From Alphaproteobacteria bacterium (GTDB lineage Bacteria; Pseudomonadota; Alphaproteobacteria; Caulobacterales; Parvularculaceae), in contig JAUHYK010000007.1 in the NCBI GenBank assembly GCA_030426465.1, positions 23,793 through 87,792 on the forward strand: a DNA stretch of 64,000 nt, read 5' to 3'. Position numbers and translations under genes: made by a program. A model generated the notes under the pieces. That model saw only the letters and a program-made list of their open reading frames with translations, made no database searches and had not been told where the DNA came from. Below, piece after piece: positions 7,938 to 16,544 of this stretch; within the stretch, counting starts at the first letter, position 1, and each line of letters opens with the position of its first letter.

Positions 7938-9797
7938 TTGTTCCAGATTCCACCACTGACAAGCGATATTCTGGCAGTCAATTTTGACGCGCCCAGCTCG
8001 CCAACGATCAACATCAACCTCTCCAAGAAGTTCAGTGGCAGCCATTCCTTTGGCTGGGGGTTTGGCTGGTATCCCGGCAATCAGCAATCGGCCATGGTGG
8101 TGAAAGACCCTGCCGCACGCGGCGCTGAAGTCCTGACAGACGCTATCGCTGACTGGTCGAACTTCCGTTCAAACGTATTTTTCAGCAAGGTGCGCGGCGC
8201 AGACAGCGGCTACAGCCAAGCCGAGACCCAACCCTTTTCCCGAAGCTTCGCCGGCAGAGACTGGCTGTACATGCATAATGGCGACCTTGATAGAGAGGCG
8301 CTGAAGGAAATGCACGGAAGACAGATACGATTGCTGGAGCCGCTCGCCGGCACCGATTCCGAACTGGCGTTTTGCAATCTTCTCTCCCAGATGCAGCTAA
8401 GCGGCGCCCGGCAACTCGCGGATGTGGATCCGGTGTTGCTACATTCATGGTTTCAGCGCTTCGACAGTCTTGGCAGCGCCGATATGTATATCACTGACGG
8501 ACAAAGCCTTGCCTGTTTTCAAGGCGCGCAGTCGCCAAAACAACTTTCTTACGCACGCCTTTTGCCGCCAAATAATCAGGGAAGCTATCACAGCGAGGCC
8601 GCCCAACTGGTTCTGGACGACCCGCGTGACACCTTTCGCACGGCCTTTGTTGTCAGCTCATCGCCCTTCTCGAGCGGTGAGTGGACGGTGATGCAACCCG
8701 GACAACTCATTATCGTCAATCATGGCGCGATTGTCTGGGATAGCGCACCCGGTCTCGAACAGCCGACACAAGTCTCGCCGCTGTCGCCCCCGCCGCTGCT
8801 CCAGCAAACGGAGCGGCCGCTTTATCCGATGCAGGCGGAACAGGCGCAGTCACAACCATCACCGCATGTATTGGTTACGAACCCGCGGTCGATTACATTG
8901 ACGCCGGAAGGTCAAAACCTTTCATATCGCTTGTACGAACTTACTCACGCCACGCATTACCAATATTCTGAACAGGTTGAGCACAGCACACATGTGTTCC
9001 GGCTTCAGCCAACCGACGATCCCTTGCAGGAAGTCGTGCATTCAGAACTGACCATCACTTCACCCGCCGAGGAAATTCAGTTTGAGGACGTCTTCGGCAA
9101 TCAGTCTATCCACTGCACCATCGATACGCCCTATTCAAACCTCTCCGTCATCGCAAAAAGTCAGGTCAAGATTTTTGCGTCCCCGCCGGACGACCACAGC
9201 CTTTCGCACCGTCAGACCTCCATTCCATTGATCTGGATGCCCTGGCAGCGGCAAATGATGATGCCCTACTTGCTTCCGTCGGAACTGCCCGAGCCTCAGC
9301 TACGCGAGCTGACGGAATATGCGATGAGTTTTGTTGAGCGTAACGACTACCACCTCATCAAGACCATCAATGACATCAATCTTAGCATATACCGGGATTA
9401 CCAATATGTGCCGGGAAGCACGCAACTGCATACAACGCCGTTCGATGTTTATTCAACAAGACAGGGTGTGTGCCAGGACTTTGCAAACCTGTTTATCTGC
9501 CTGACGCGCCTGCTCAGCATTCCCGCGCGTTACCGGATGGGTTACATCTACACAGGCGCTAACTACGAAAACAAAATTCAGTCAGACGCCTCTCATGCCT
9601 GGGCTGAAGTTTATCTGCCATATATCGGCTGGCGCGGATTCGACCCGACAAATGGGTGCATGGTCGCGCAGGACCATATTCGCGTCGCCTGTGGGCGTAA
9701 TTACATTGACGCGACTCCGACGTCAGGAACGATATACAAAGGCGGCGGCACCGAAACGCTAAGCGTTGAAGTCAAGATGCGTGAAATAAGCGAGTAA
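7938..9797 (+). CDS. Class II glutamine amidotransferase fold fused to transglutaminase
   Basis: 619 residues from a TTG at 7938; in-frame stops just upstream (TAG TAG) force a start close to here. Residues 1-265 resemble YafJ-type glutamine amidotransferases (FGWGFGWY, KVRGAD, MHNGDLD near 112), but the expected catalytic cysteine at position 2 is phenylalanine, so this half may be inactive. A proline- and glutamine-rich linker spans about 275-310. Residues 325-619 are a transglutaminase with Cys512 (GVCQDFA), His553 (SHAWAEVYL) and Asp569 (GFDPTNG), so this half should be active. It is divergent from the DUF2126 transglutaminase across a 121-bp gap that must hold both promoters. The joint role is probably peptide or amide processing; the substrate is unknown. 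Confidence 0.88.
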   Translation: MFQIPPLTSDILAVNFDAPSSPTININLSKKFSGSHSFGWGFGWYPGNQQSAMVVKDPAARGAEVLTDAIADWSNFRSNVFFSKVRGADSGYSQAETQPFSRSFAGRDWLYMHNGDLDREALKEMHGRQIRLLEPLAGTDSELAFCNLLSQMQLSGARQLADVDPVLLHSWFQRFDSLGSADMYITDGQSLACFQGAQSPKQLSYARLLPPNNQGSYHSEAAQLVLDDPRDTFRTAFVVSSSPFSSGEWTVMQPGQLIIVNHGAIVWDSAPGLEQPTQVSPLSPPPLLQQTERPLYPMQAEQAQSQPSPHVLVTNPRSITLTPEGQNLSYRLYELTHATHYQYSEQVEHSTHVFRLQPTDDPLQEVVHSELTITSPAEEIQFEDVFGNQSIHCTIDTPYSNLSVIAKSQVKIFASPPDDHSLSHRQTSIPLIWMPWQRQMMMPYLLPSELPEPQLRELTEYAMSFVERNDYHLIKTINDINLSIYRDYQYVPGSTQLHTTPFDVYSTRQGVCQDFANLFICLTRLLSIPARYRMGYIYTGANYENKIQSDASHAWAEVYLPYIGWRGFDPTNGCMVAQDHIRVACGRNYIDATPTSGTIYKGGGTETLSVEVKMREISE

Positions 9798-9832
9798 TCA
9801 TCAAAGGCCCTTTGGCGAAATTATTGTTCATG

Positions 9833-9850
9833 ATGGCGCATTGCCGCCAT
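9833..9850. terminator. Hairpin between convergent genes
   Basis: ATGGCG and CGCCAT pair perfectly around the loop CATTGC in the 96-bp gap between the convergent genes ending at 9797 and 9894. There is no strong T tract, so it is a weak candidate for a two-way terminator. Confidence 0.4.
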
Positions 9851-9893
9851 TAACTGCGGCCAATTAAATCAAAGAGCAGCATCCTCGATAGAA

Positions 9894-11978
9894 TCAGGAG
9901 TGCAAAGGAACAGGGTTGCGCCAATAAACAATGTCGCCGTCACTTGAGTCTTCATATGTCAAATACGCACCGTCAGACAACTCAACCAGCCTGCTGACTT
10001 CGCCGCGATGCCCGTTGTAAACAGCAATTTCATGGGCGCCGTCCCAAATCACGACACGGCTATCGCCGCTATACGGCCCGACTGAAAAAGCCACCCCCCC
10101 TGACTTCAAAGGACAAACGAACTCGCGCCCCGGCCCCCAATCAACCGGATCGCGCAATTCGACGAGCGGTTCATAGCTTTCCGCAGTCCAGCTTCGCAAC
10201 GATGTGCGTGTCCATGTCACCAGCTTGCCATCCTGAAGCTCGACGAACCCCCAATTACCGACGCCATGGCCGCCATCGAGATGCGTGACCAGCTCACCTG
10301 ATTTTGCATCTCTTACATTCACACCACTTCCATGCCGGATCACGATGCGACCCTTTGAGCACCACCGAACGGATTGGATAGAGTCCCGGACGCCGGGCGG
10401 TACGCGGACTGGCGCGTCACCATCGTTTAGCTGTTCAAACCCGCTCCCATTCCACAGATAGACATCGCCATCTGGCGCAATCACCGGCGCGCCGTTGACC
10501 AAAGATAAGTTTCCGTCCGCGCCGTTCAAAAGCGAGGTGGTGAAAGGGCGTTCCCCGATATTGGGCGACAACATCCAAATCTCTGACGTAGCCGGGCGCC
10601 AAATCAGAATTGCTCCGCTCTCGGTTGGCCGGCACGCCACCGCGTCATTGCGCCCCTCGCCATCCAGTGCTGCAATACTCTCGCCGATCTCCGCTTTTGA
10701 TACACCGTGAAGCTCGGCAAACCTCTCGACAATTGAATCGCGGTCACCGTTGTTACACGCCGCCTTTCGCATCATATCAAAATATTCAGGATGGGTGACT
10801 TGCATCGCCGCCGGAGACAAACGCTCAGATGTATTCGACGGAAAATCCCAAAGCTGAAACCATCCGTCTTCAGCGTTCAATGCGACCCGGCCATCCGAAA
10901 GAACCATCCCTGAGCCATAATACTCCCAGGACTGTCCCTTGAGGCGCACCGAACTGGCTTCACTAAAACGCAATAGGCGTGAGTGTAACTCATTTCGCGC
11001 TTTCATCTCGCCGCCTACAGCGGGCTTGGGAAGAACTGCATTCTCGGCTGTAAAATGCGTCAAATCGGATGGGTTATAAATGAAGAAGTTTCCGTTACGG
11101 TCAGCAGGGAAGTCAACAATACGGCTGAGACGAAAAGGCGCCTTCTGAAATATCAACAAGCGGTAGTCACTGCAGGACACGGCGACACGCCCATCGCAGA
11201 GGTCTTTAATCGCAAGAACCTCCTCGCCGCTACATTCGTATGACCCGAGGCATTTTTTTTGAAGCGGCGCCCATAGCTCAAAAAACAGTTTTTTCGCCTT
11301 AAACCGGTTCCAGTGCCAGGTAATCAGTTGCTGATCAGGCAGGGCGCCAACACCGGAGAGATATCCCTTCAACGGCACCTGTGAGGCTTCACGTCCGTCG
11401 CTATAGGCGTAAACGGTGGCGAAATCTTTCGTGACACACAAAAAATGCCCTTCATCGAAATGAAGTACGTCGCAATATTGTTCTTCGCTATCAATTGTTT
11501 CAATCAGGCAGCCATCATCGATATCGTAAAGATAGATGACGCCGCCGGCGTGGGCCGCCAGCCGCCCGTTAAGGACAAGGCTAATTTCAAGTGAACTGCG
11601 CAAATCACCGGGCGCCATGCAATGCAACTGCGCGCCGCCCTTGAGCGACCATACCCGAACGGTTTTATCCCCTGACGAAGAGATTATCCGATCACCGCTA
11701 ACTTCACAGGCATAATTCACATAGTCTTCATGCCCGTCCAAAATCAACTCACAAACGCCGTCGGTAAGCCGCCACACACGCAGCGTCTGATCATTCGACC
11801 AAGTCAGAAGGCGGCCATCACGCAATTCCACGCCATGTCTAATGTAATCTGTGTGCCCGATAAGTTCACAAATAACATCGCCGGTAACGGCGTCAATTAC
11901 GCGGGGCCGCGTATCTTCGCTGAGGAAGTTACTCCAATTCCAGACCACCCGGCGGCCGTTGCTTAATTCCAAAGACAT
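9894..11978 (-). CDS. WD40/beta-propeller repeat protein
   Basis: 694 residues without signal peptide or membrane segment, so probably cytoplasmic. Degenerate WD40 units are visible throughout: GHTDYIRHGVELRDGRLLTW near residue 41, GHEDYVNYACEVSGDRIIS near 81, then later units such as GGHGVGNWGFVELQDGKLVT and GHRGEVSRLVELSDG close to the end. About a dozen blades would make two propellers. Such proteins are scaffolds and no catalytic motif is seen. It follows the lipoprotein gene 12046-13419 on the same strand after a 67-bp gap and probably belongs to its transcription unit, which carries the TAACC-N5-GGTTA operator. Its function is unknown; the context suggests a link to the nearby two-component system. 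Confidence 0.85.
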   Translation of the reverse strand: MSLELSNGRRVVWNWSNFLSEDTRPRVIDAVTGDVICELIGHTDYIRHGVELRDGRLLTWSNDQTLRVWRLTDGVCELILDGHEDYVNYACEVSGDRIISSSGDKTVRVWSLKGGAQLHCMAPGDLRSSLEISLVLNGRLAAHAGGVIYLYDIDDGCLIETIDSEEQYCDVLHFDEGHFLCVTKDFATVYAYSDGREASQVPLKGYLSGVGALPDQQLITWHWNRFKAKKLFFELWAPLQKKCLGSYECSGEEVLAIKDLCDGRVAVSCSDYRLLIFQKAPFRLSRIVDFPADRNGNFFIYNPSDLTHFTAENAVLPKPAVGGEMKARNELHSRLLRFSEASSVRLKGQSWEYYGSGMVLSDGRVALNAEDGWFQLWDFPSNTSERLSPAAMQVTHPEYFDMMRKAACNNGDRDSIVERFAELHGVSKAEIGESIAALDGEGRNDAVACRPTESGAILIWRPATSEIWMLSPNIGERPFTTSLLNGADGNLSLVNGAPVIAPDGDVYLWNGSGFEQLNDGDAPVRVPPGVRDSIQSVRWCSKGRIVIRHGSGVNVRDAKSGELVTHLDGGHGVGNWGFVELQDGKLVTWTRTSLRSWTAESYEPLVELRDPVDWGPGREFVCPLKSGGVAFSVGPYSGDSRVVIWDGAHEIAVYNGHRGEVSRLVELSDGAYLTYEDSSDGDIVYWRNPVPLHS

Positions 11979-12045
11979 GACGTCGCCGCGCCTCCCCAGC
12001 AGTCAATTACGTTTCTGTTGACAGAAAAATTACGAAAGTCGCGGT

Positions 12046-13419
12046 TTAGGGATTTCCGAAATGATGGTGATAAATCCAAAATGCATCCGCCTGCGATGGA
12101 ACCATATAAGTAATGTCCGTTGAGGTGTAGTTTGCCCTCTTCGTGCAACGGACAAAGGAGCAATCATTCGCATTCACCTTTCGTTGAATGCAGATTTTCT
12201 TTTTATCGCGATTTGGAGGGCGCGGAGCGAGCACGCTCGAAGCCCAGACATCCATCGTGCGTCCTTTCACATGATACAGTTTTGACGTCTCAAAAGGATG
12301 CGACCAGTTCGCTTCGTTCCATGTCAGACAGCCCCCATTCTTCGCTTTCAGTCTCGCTTGAAAGTGAAATTGTTGGGTGTCAGGGAACCACACACCCTTT
12401 TCAACAATCTCATTCGGACGAAACTCTCTTTTTCGAAACGTCCGCGCGCGAAGAATAGCAACATATTCATAGGCGCCATCCGCCGTCACACGCTGAACCT
12501 GAAACTCCGAAACGCCGTCCTTGGAAATCTGAAAAAAACCATCGAGTGATTGTATTTTGTCCGATGGCGCCTTTGGAGCCACGGGCTTTGGTGTTTTTAC
12601 CGCCGCTTGTTGCACGGGTCTGGGCGGCTCCGGCCACAACTTTTTCTCTGCTGCATTTTTCAATGCTGCATCAATTTTTTGCGAATAGAGAGCGCGCTGC
12701 GCCGGAGAAGATTTGGAAAACTGAAGTGTGTTGCTCCTGTGCGAAACCTCATCTGGATTATCTTTCAGATAAGCCAGTAATGTGTCCGTGGGCAATGGCT
12801 TTGCGAGGCTTGCAAAGGCCTTTTTCAAGGCCTCATCACCCTCAAGGAACATGTTAAGCCCGAGACCTTCGTCATTTGGTTCGAGTATGAAGAAAAGATT
12901 TTTCGATTGCGCGGCTTCTGCGGTGTCCAGGGCGCCATAATCCGCAGTATCGCCGCCAATGGTCACTTTGGATGTCTCCCCGGGAACGCTCATCAAGATG
13001 AGATTGCTACCGGGAATTTTTGAAAATACCGCGATCCCTTCAACCATGGCTGAACCGCCGTCCGGCCCGCCTTCGGTTTTCATCGCCATATCGGCTGCGG
13101 CCAGAGAGACGGCTTTCGGCGGGAAAAATGGCGGTGTCCCGCCAAAGCCCCGGGTCACTTTCTTATACAGCCAAGGTTTATCTCTGACAGTAAGCGATAA
13201 GCTTGAGAGCGACCCAGTCTTTTCTGTGCGATGATAATGGGCCGCCAGCGCTTCGACTTCGTTCGAAGACAGCACACTACGCTCAAAAACAGCAAGCTTG
13301 TCTGTCGTCACGAAGCACGAAGCGAGAAAAGACGCCAGAAATACAACCATGACCATGCGCAAGCTTTGCCATAGCGCTACAGCTCTATTCGCAATCATAA
13401 GATTCATTTTGGATAACAT
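12046..13419 (-). CDS. Lipoprotein of unknown function
   Basis: 457 residues with an N-terminal hydrophobic segment ending in the lipobox LASC, with the lipidated cysteine at residue 35. The first 20 residues are long for a signal peptide, so the methionine at 22 (13356) or 24 may be the true start; the ATG at 13419 has GGGGAAG just upstream. The mature part has a mixed fold, a proline/lysine-rich stretch around residues 270-300 and several C-terminal cysteines (CIQRKV, CSFVRC) that could form disulfides. I recognise no family. It lies downstream of the operator at 13493-13507 and upstream of the WD40 gene. The same operator is upstream of another secreted orphan at 18192-19445, so the two are probably co-regulated. 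Confidence 0.75.
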   Translation of the reverse strand: MLSKMNLMIANRAVALWQSLRMVMVVFLASFLASCFVTTDKLAVFERSVLSSNEVEALAAHYHRTEKTGSLSSLSLTVRDKPWLYKKVTRGFGGTPPFFPPKAVSLAAADMAMKTEGGPDGGSAMVEGIAVFSKIPGSNLILMSVPGETSKVTIGGDTADYGALDTAEAAQSKNLFFILEPNDEGLGLNMFLEGDEALKKAFASLAKPLPTDTLLAYLKDNPDEVSHRSNTLQFSKSSPAQRALYSQKIDAALKNAAEKKLWPEPPRPVQQAAVKTPKPVAPKAPSDKIQSLDGFFQISKDGVSEFQVQRVTADGAYEYVAILRARTFRKREFRPNEIVEKGVWFPDTQQFHFQARLKAKNGGCLTWNEANWSHPFETSKLYHVKGRTMDVWASSVLAPRPPNRDKKKICIQRKVNANDCSFVRCTKRANYTSTDITYMVPSQADAFWIYHHHFGNP

Positions 13420-13492
13420 GTCTTCCCCCTAGGCCGTCTTATTGCCGCATTTCACATGACAAGAAATAGATCGCAACGATGATGAAGAAAAC

Positions 13493-13507
13493 TAACCATT
13501 GCGGTTA
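13493..13507 (-). promoter_or_regulatory. Operator copy 1, TAACC-N5-GGTTA
   Basis: A perfect inverted repeat that reads TAACCGCAATGGTTA towards the gene at 13419. Exactly 24 bases downstream lies TATTTC, a plausible -10 hexamer, which would centre the repeat near -44 as for an activator overlapping the -35 region. The identical 15-mer occurs at 19546-19560 with the same spacing to a -10. Confidence 0.65.
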
Positions 13508-13538
13508 CTGTATGGTTGGCGGAAAATTTGCGCGCTAA

Positions 13539-14246
13539 CTACTGCGCCGAGATCAATAATGCCCGCGTTGGCGCCGGCCCAGCGTTCTGAATGATGATTT
13601 TTGCTCTTCCATTCTCTTTCGAACGCCATCGGCAGATCAAAACACCATGGATGCTGTCGTCTCGGCAGATTTCATGTTGCTTCTCATCCTGAATGACCAG
13701 CACCAAACCGCTGCCCTCAACACTTTCAACATAAACTATCGAGCCGCGCGCCTTCCTGACCCAATGAAAAATTTCCACCTTATCGCCTGCGTCAATACGC
13801 AACGCCTGTTTGGCGGCGGGCTTTTTCCCTGATCCGAGGATGCCTGCTATATTATTTCCGAAAGCACCCAATTCGCTTTCTTTCGGCGGCTCACGGCTCA
13901 GAATATCTTCAACAATCGCTAATGTTGACGCATCATCTTTCGCCATATTGAGCGCTTGCATTTTCATGCGCTCAGTCAGATCGCGCCAAAGAAGAAACTC
14001 CTCAGACAGCTCCAGCGATTCCTCAATGACAACCGGCCTGCGCGCCACGGCTTTAGCCATACCAATAGCGTCGCCGTTCTCCCGTGCTTTTAGAAACGCC
14101 TGCGAAGACAGATAGAGCTCATTGGCCAGTGAACCGGCGCCAACCGAAGCGCTTGACTTGCCTGTTTCGGCGTCTGGCAAATCATGCGCGCATCCGATGA
14201 GCGCTGCAGCGCAGAGAAACACCACTCCAAGTTTAGTAATTCTCAC
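13539..14246 (-). CDS. Small lipoprotein of unknown function
   Basis: 235 residues from a GTG at 14246. The signal sequence ends in ALIGC, so Cys19 is the predicted lipidation site. The mature protein has a charged helical first half (residues 45-120) and a beta-rich second half with DAGDKVEIFHWVRKARGS and an ICRDDSIHGVLIC pair of cysteines. No family is recognised. It is divergent from the response-regulator gene across 112 bp that contain an imperfect copy of the operator, and it may be the first gene of a minus-strand unit continuing to the lipoprotein and WD40 genes. A role in envelope sensing alongside the histidine kinase is possible but is inference. Confidence 0.75.
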   Translation of the reverse strand: MRITKLGVVFLCAAALIGCAHDLPDAETGKSSASVGAGSLANELYLSSQAFLKARENGDAIGMAKAVARRPVVIEESLELSEEFLLWRDLTERMKMQALNMAKDDASTLAIVEDILSREPPKESELGAFGNNIAGILGSGKKPAAKQALRIDAGDKVEIFHWVRKARGSIVYVESVEGSGLVLVIQDEKQHEICRDDSIHGVLICRWRSKENGRAKIIIQNAGPAPTRALLISAQ

Positions 14247-14285
14247 AAAACGCCCCCGCAGGATGTCAGGCGGTTAAAGTCAGGA

Positions 14286-14300
14286 TAACCGTATATGTTA
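14286..14300 (+). promoter_or_regulatory. Operator copy 2 (imperfect) upstream of the response-regulator operon
   Basis: TAACCGTATATGTTA matches the consensus TAACCGCAATGGTTA at 11 of 15 positions and keeps both half-sites with one change (TGTTA for GGTTA). TAGGCT lies 24 bases downstream in the direction of the regulator gene, the same spacing as in copies 1 and 3. This would allow autoregulation of the 14359-18167 operon; the match is weaker than the other copies. Confidence 0.45.
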
Positions 14301-14358
14301 GCTTCACTGCAATGCAATATAGAGTAGGCTTGCTCACCAGTCACGACAGAGTTGATTC

Positions 14359-15102
14359 ATGACGTCACATCCCACTTCCGGCAAAACAGCCCAACAAGAC
14401 GCGCTCTCTGACGCCACAGTGCTCGTGGTTGAGGACGATCTGGAGGATGCACATCTCGTTCTTGATGAAGTCAGCGCACTTGGCGGGCGCGGTCTTCATG
14501 CTGACTGTGTACAGCGCGCGCGCGCGCTGATTGTAGAAAACACAATAGATCTGATCGTACTCGATCGCATGCTTGCGGACGGTGAAGACGGGCTGACTCT
14601 GCTCTCCTGGTTTCAAGAGCTGGAAGCGCCCGCTCCGGGCGTGCTCGTCGCCAGCCGATTGTCGACAAGCGACGACCATATTCTTGGCCTCGAACTTGGC
14701 GCTGACGATTACATTAACAAGCCATTTGACCCCCGTGAACTGGCCGCGCGACTGAAAGCCTTAATGCGCCGCGCCGCGGCCGCCCGGTCACCGAAATCGG
14801 TGCAAGTCTGGGGCGATTTGGAGATCCGGACATTGAACAAACTCGCTCTATGGAAAGGCGAGCCCATATCAATGCGGCCGCAATCCTTCGCTGCGTTCAG
14901 TTTTCTCGCATTGCATAGAGGAGACTATGTAAGCCGCGAAGCGCTCTGGCGTGCGGTCTGGGATAAATACAAGAATCTGCCGCCGCAAAATACGGTCATC
15001 AACAACGAGATCAGCCGACTGCGCGGAAGCCTGAATGGCCTGGAAGGCGGCCCTAAAATTGTCAGTGAGAATTTAGGGTATCGACTGGTCATTGATGACT
15101 GA
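14359..15102 (+). CDS. OmpR-family response regulator
   Basis: 247 residues. The receiver domain (about 20-140) has the acidic pocket EDD at 25-27, the phospho-acceptor Asp69 (LIVLDRML) and the conserved lysine in YINKPFD. The C-terminal winged-helix domain (about 150-245) ends with the typical VINNEISRLRGSL and GYRL motifs. It should be phosphorylated by the histidine kinase whose gene overlaps its 3' end, and then bind DNA. The best candidate target is the TAACC-N5-GGTTA repeat found upstream of this gene and three others within 6 kb. The start is the only ATG at the 5' end, after a 112-bp divergent gap. Confidence 0.93.
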   Translation: MTSHPTSGKTAQQDALSDATVLVVEDDLEDAHLVLDEVSALGGRGLHADCVQRARALIVENTIDLIVLDRMLADGEDGLTLLSWFQELEAPAPGVLVASRLSTSDDHILGLELGADDYINKPFDPRELAARLKALMRRAAAARSPKSVQVWGDLEIRTLNKLALWKGEPISMRPQSFAAFSFLALHRGDYVSREALWRAVWDKYKNLPPQNTVINNEISRLRGSLNGLEGGPKIVSENLGYRLVIDD

Positions 15103-16510
15103 ACCAAGCATGCAGCAACAACCCAATTCTTCGTTTCCCGCATCAGGCAATCGGCAACGCCCGCTATTCAGGCGCGTCCTTTTTCTCAACCTGGTCCTGA
15201 CATTCGGGCTGGCCGGCGCTGCTGTTGCGGCGGCTTTTTTCGCCGTGGGCAAGGCAGTCGAAGCGTCAGCTCGCGCCGATATCGAAGCGGAAATCCGCAT
15301 TCTCGATCAACATGGCGAACTACATCAAGGCTTCGGCTACGCCAAGGCCATAGACTTCCGTATCTTGCCTGAAGAGGATGCAAAAAGTCTGGACTTACAT
15401 GCCAGGCCAGAACTCGCGGCGACGCCGTCGCTTTCGGTCTATCTTCTTGCTCGAAGTGACATGTCCCCCGTTGTAGGAAATCTGGCGAAATGGCCGGAGG
15501 GCGTATCCCCCGAAACCGGGTGGACGCGTTTTGACGGCGCCGATGCCGGCGCGGCGCCGGGCGCAATCATCGCGAAAGTAAAAAGTGTGCACAACCAGCG
15601 CTTCACATTGGTCGTCGGACGCCGCTTGGCCGCCTATGACGCGCTCTACACATCATTTCTACCTGTCATGATTGGCCTTACACTGGCCCTGGCGCTTGCC
15701 TCCTCCTTGCTGACAGACCGGATAGCGCGCCGTTTTCGCACTCGCGTTTCAGCCTTTAACTCGGTGTTTCGCGATGTTCGCAACGGCGCCGTCGATGCTC
15801 GCATCGCAAAACCCATGCTTCAGGAAGGCGATGAACTGGCTGCGTTGGGAGGTGAAATCAACGCCGCCCTTGATGAAATCGCGCGCCTGATGGCAGGCCT
15901 CGATGCGGTTAGCCAGACGGCCGCTCATGAGCTGAACAAGGAAGCGGCCCGGTTGCGAAAACTCGCCTATGACGCAGGCGAAGAAGAGCTAACAGCCGGC
16001 GCGGACGCCTTGCTTTCGCTTTTGCGGGAAATACTCGAACTCGCCCGCATTAATGCGACGCCCGGCTTCGCCATGAAACGCATTTCGTTGGCGGAAGCGG
16101 CGCAGGAAGCCGCAGACCTCTATCGCGAAGCGTTTGAAGAGAAAAGTGTTGACCTCAATGTGGTCCTGGCGGTGCCTGAAGCGACCATACTTGGGCGCGC
16201 AACCTTGATCACCAGCATGACCGCCAACTTGCTCGACAATGCGCTCAAACATACGCCCGAGCACGGTCAGGTTACACTTTGTGTTGAAGTGAAAACCAAT
16301 CAAGTCATCTTGAGTGTCGCGGACACAGGAACCGGTACTGACACCAATGACGTCGGAGAGCTGATCCGCCGCGGCGCCCGCGGACCGGTTGGCGGATATG
16401 GGTTTGGATTACGCTTTGTCCAGGCCGTCGCAATCCGCCACGGCGCGCGCCTCACCATGAAGAACAACCATCCTGGTCTTTCAATCGCTATCGCCTTTCC
16501 AATGATATGA
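15095..16510 (+). CDS. Membrane sensor histidine kinase
   Basis: 471 residues from the ATG at 15095, which overlaps the regulator's stop codon by 8 bases; a TTG one codon earlier is also open. A first membrane helix (about 28-52) and a second (about 190-208) enclose a ~135-residue periplasmic sensor domain with no recognised fold. A HAMP-like linker follows. The dimerisation box reads AAHELNKEAARLRKL with His278, where most kinases have H-D/E-L-R-T-P-L, so the usual RTP is lost. The ATP-binding domain shows LLDNALKHTPEHG (N box), VADTGTGTD (G1) and GGYGFGLRF (G2). It should act on the adjacent response regulator. The signal is unknown. Confidence 0.92.
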   Translation: MTEPSMQQQPNSSFPASGNRQRPLFRRVLFLNLVLTFGLAGAAVAAAFFAVGKAVEASARADIEAEIRILDQHGELHQGFGYAKAIDFRILPEEDAKSLDLHARPELAATPSLSVYLLARSDMSPVVGNLAKWPEGVSPETGWTRFDGADAGAAPGAIIAKVKSVHNQRFTLVVGRRLAAYDALYTSFLPVMIGLTLALALASSLLTDRIARRFRTRVSAFNSVFRDVRNGAVDARIAKPMLQEGDELAALGGEINAALDEIARLMAGLDAVSQTAAHELNKEAARLRKLAYDAGEEELTAGADALLSLLREILELARINATPGFAMKRISLAEAAQEAADLYREAFEEKSVDLNVVLAVPEATILGRATLITSMTANLLDNALKHTPEHGQVTLCVEVKTNQVILSVADTGTGTDTNDVGELIRRGARGPVGGYGFGLRFVQAVAIRHGARLTMKNNHPGLSIAIAFPMI

Positions 16511-16544
16511 CCGAAACGAAACGCCAAAACGTGATGACAAGAAA

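Noticed and set aside
12012-12027. Palindrome TTTCTG-TTGA-CAGAAA after the 12046 gene
   Set aside because: No T run follows on the minus strand and no second copy was seen, so neither terminator nor operator can be argued.
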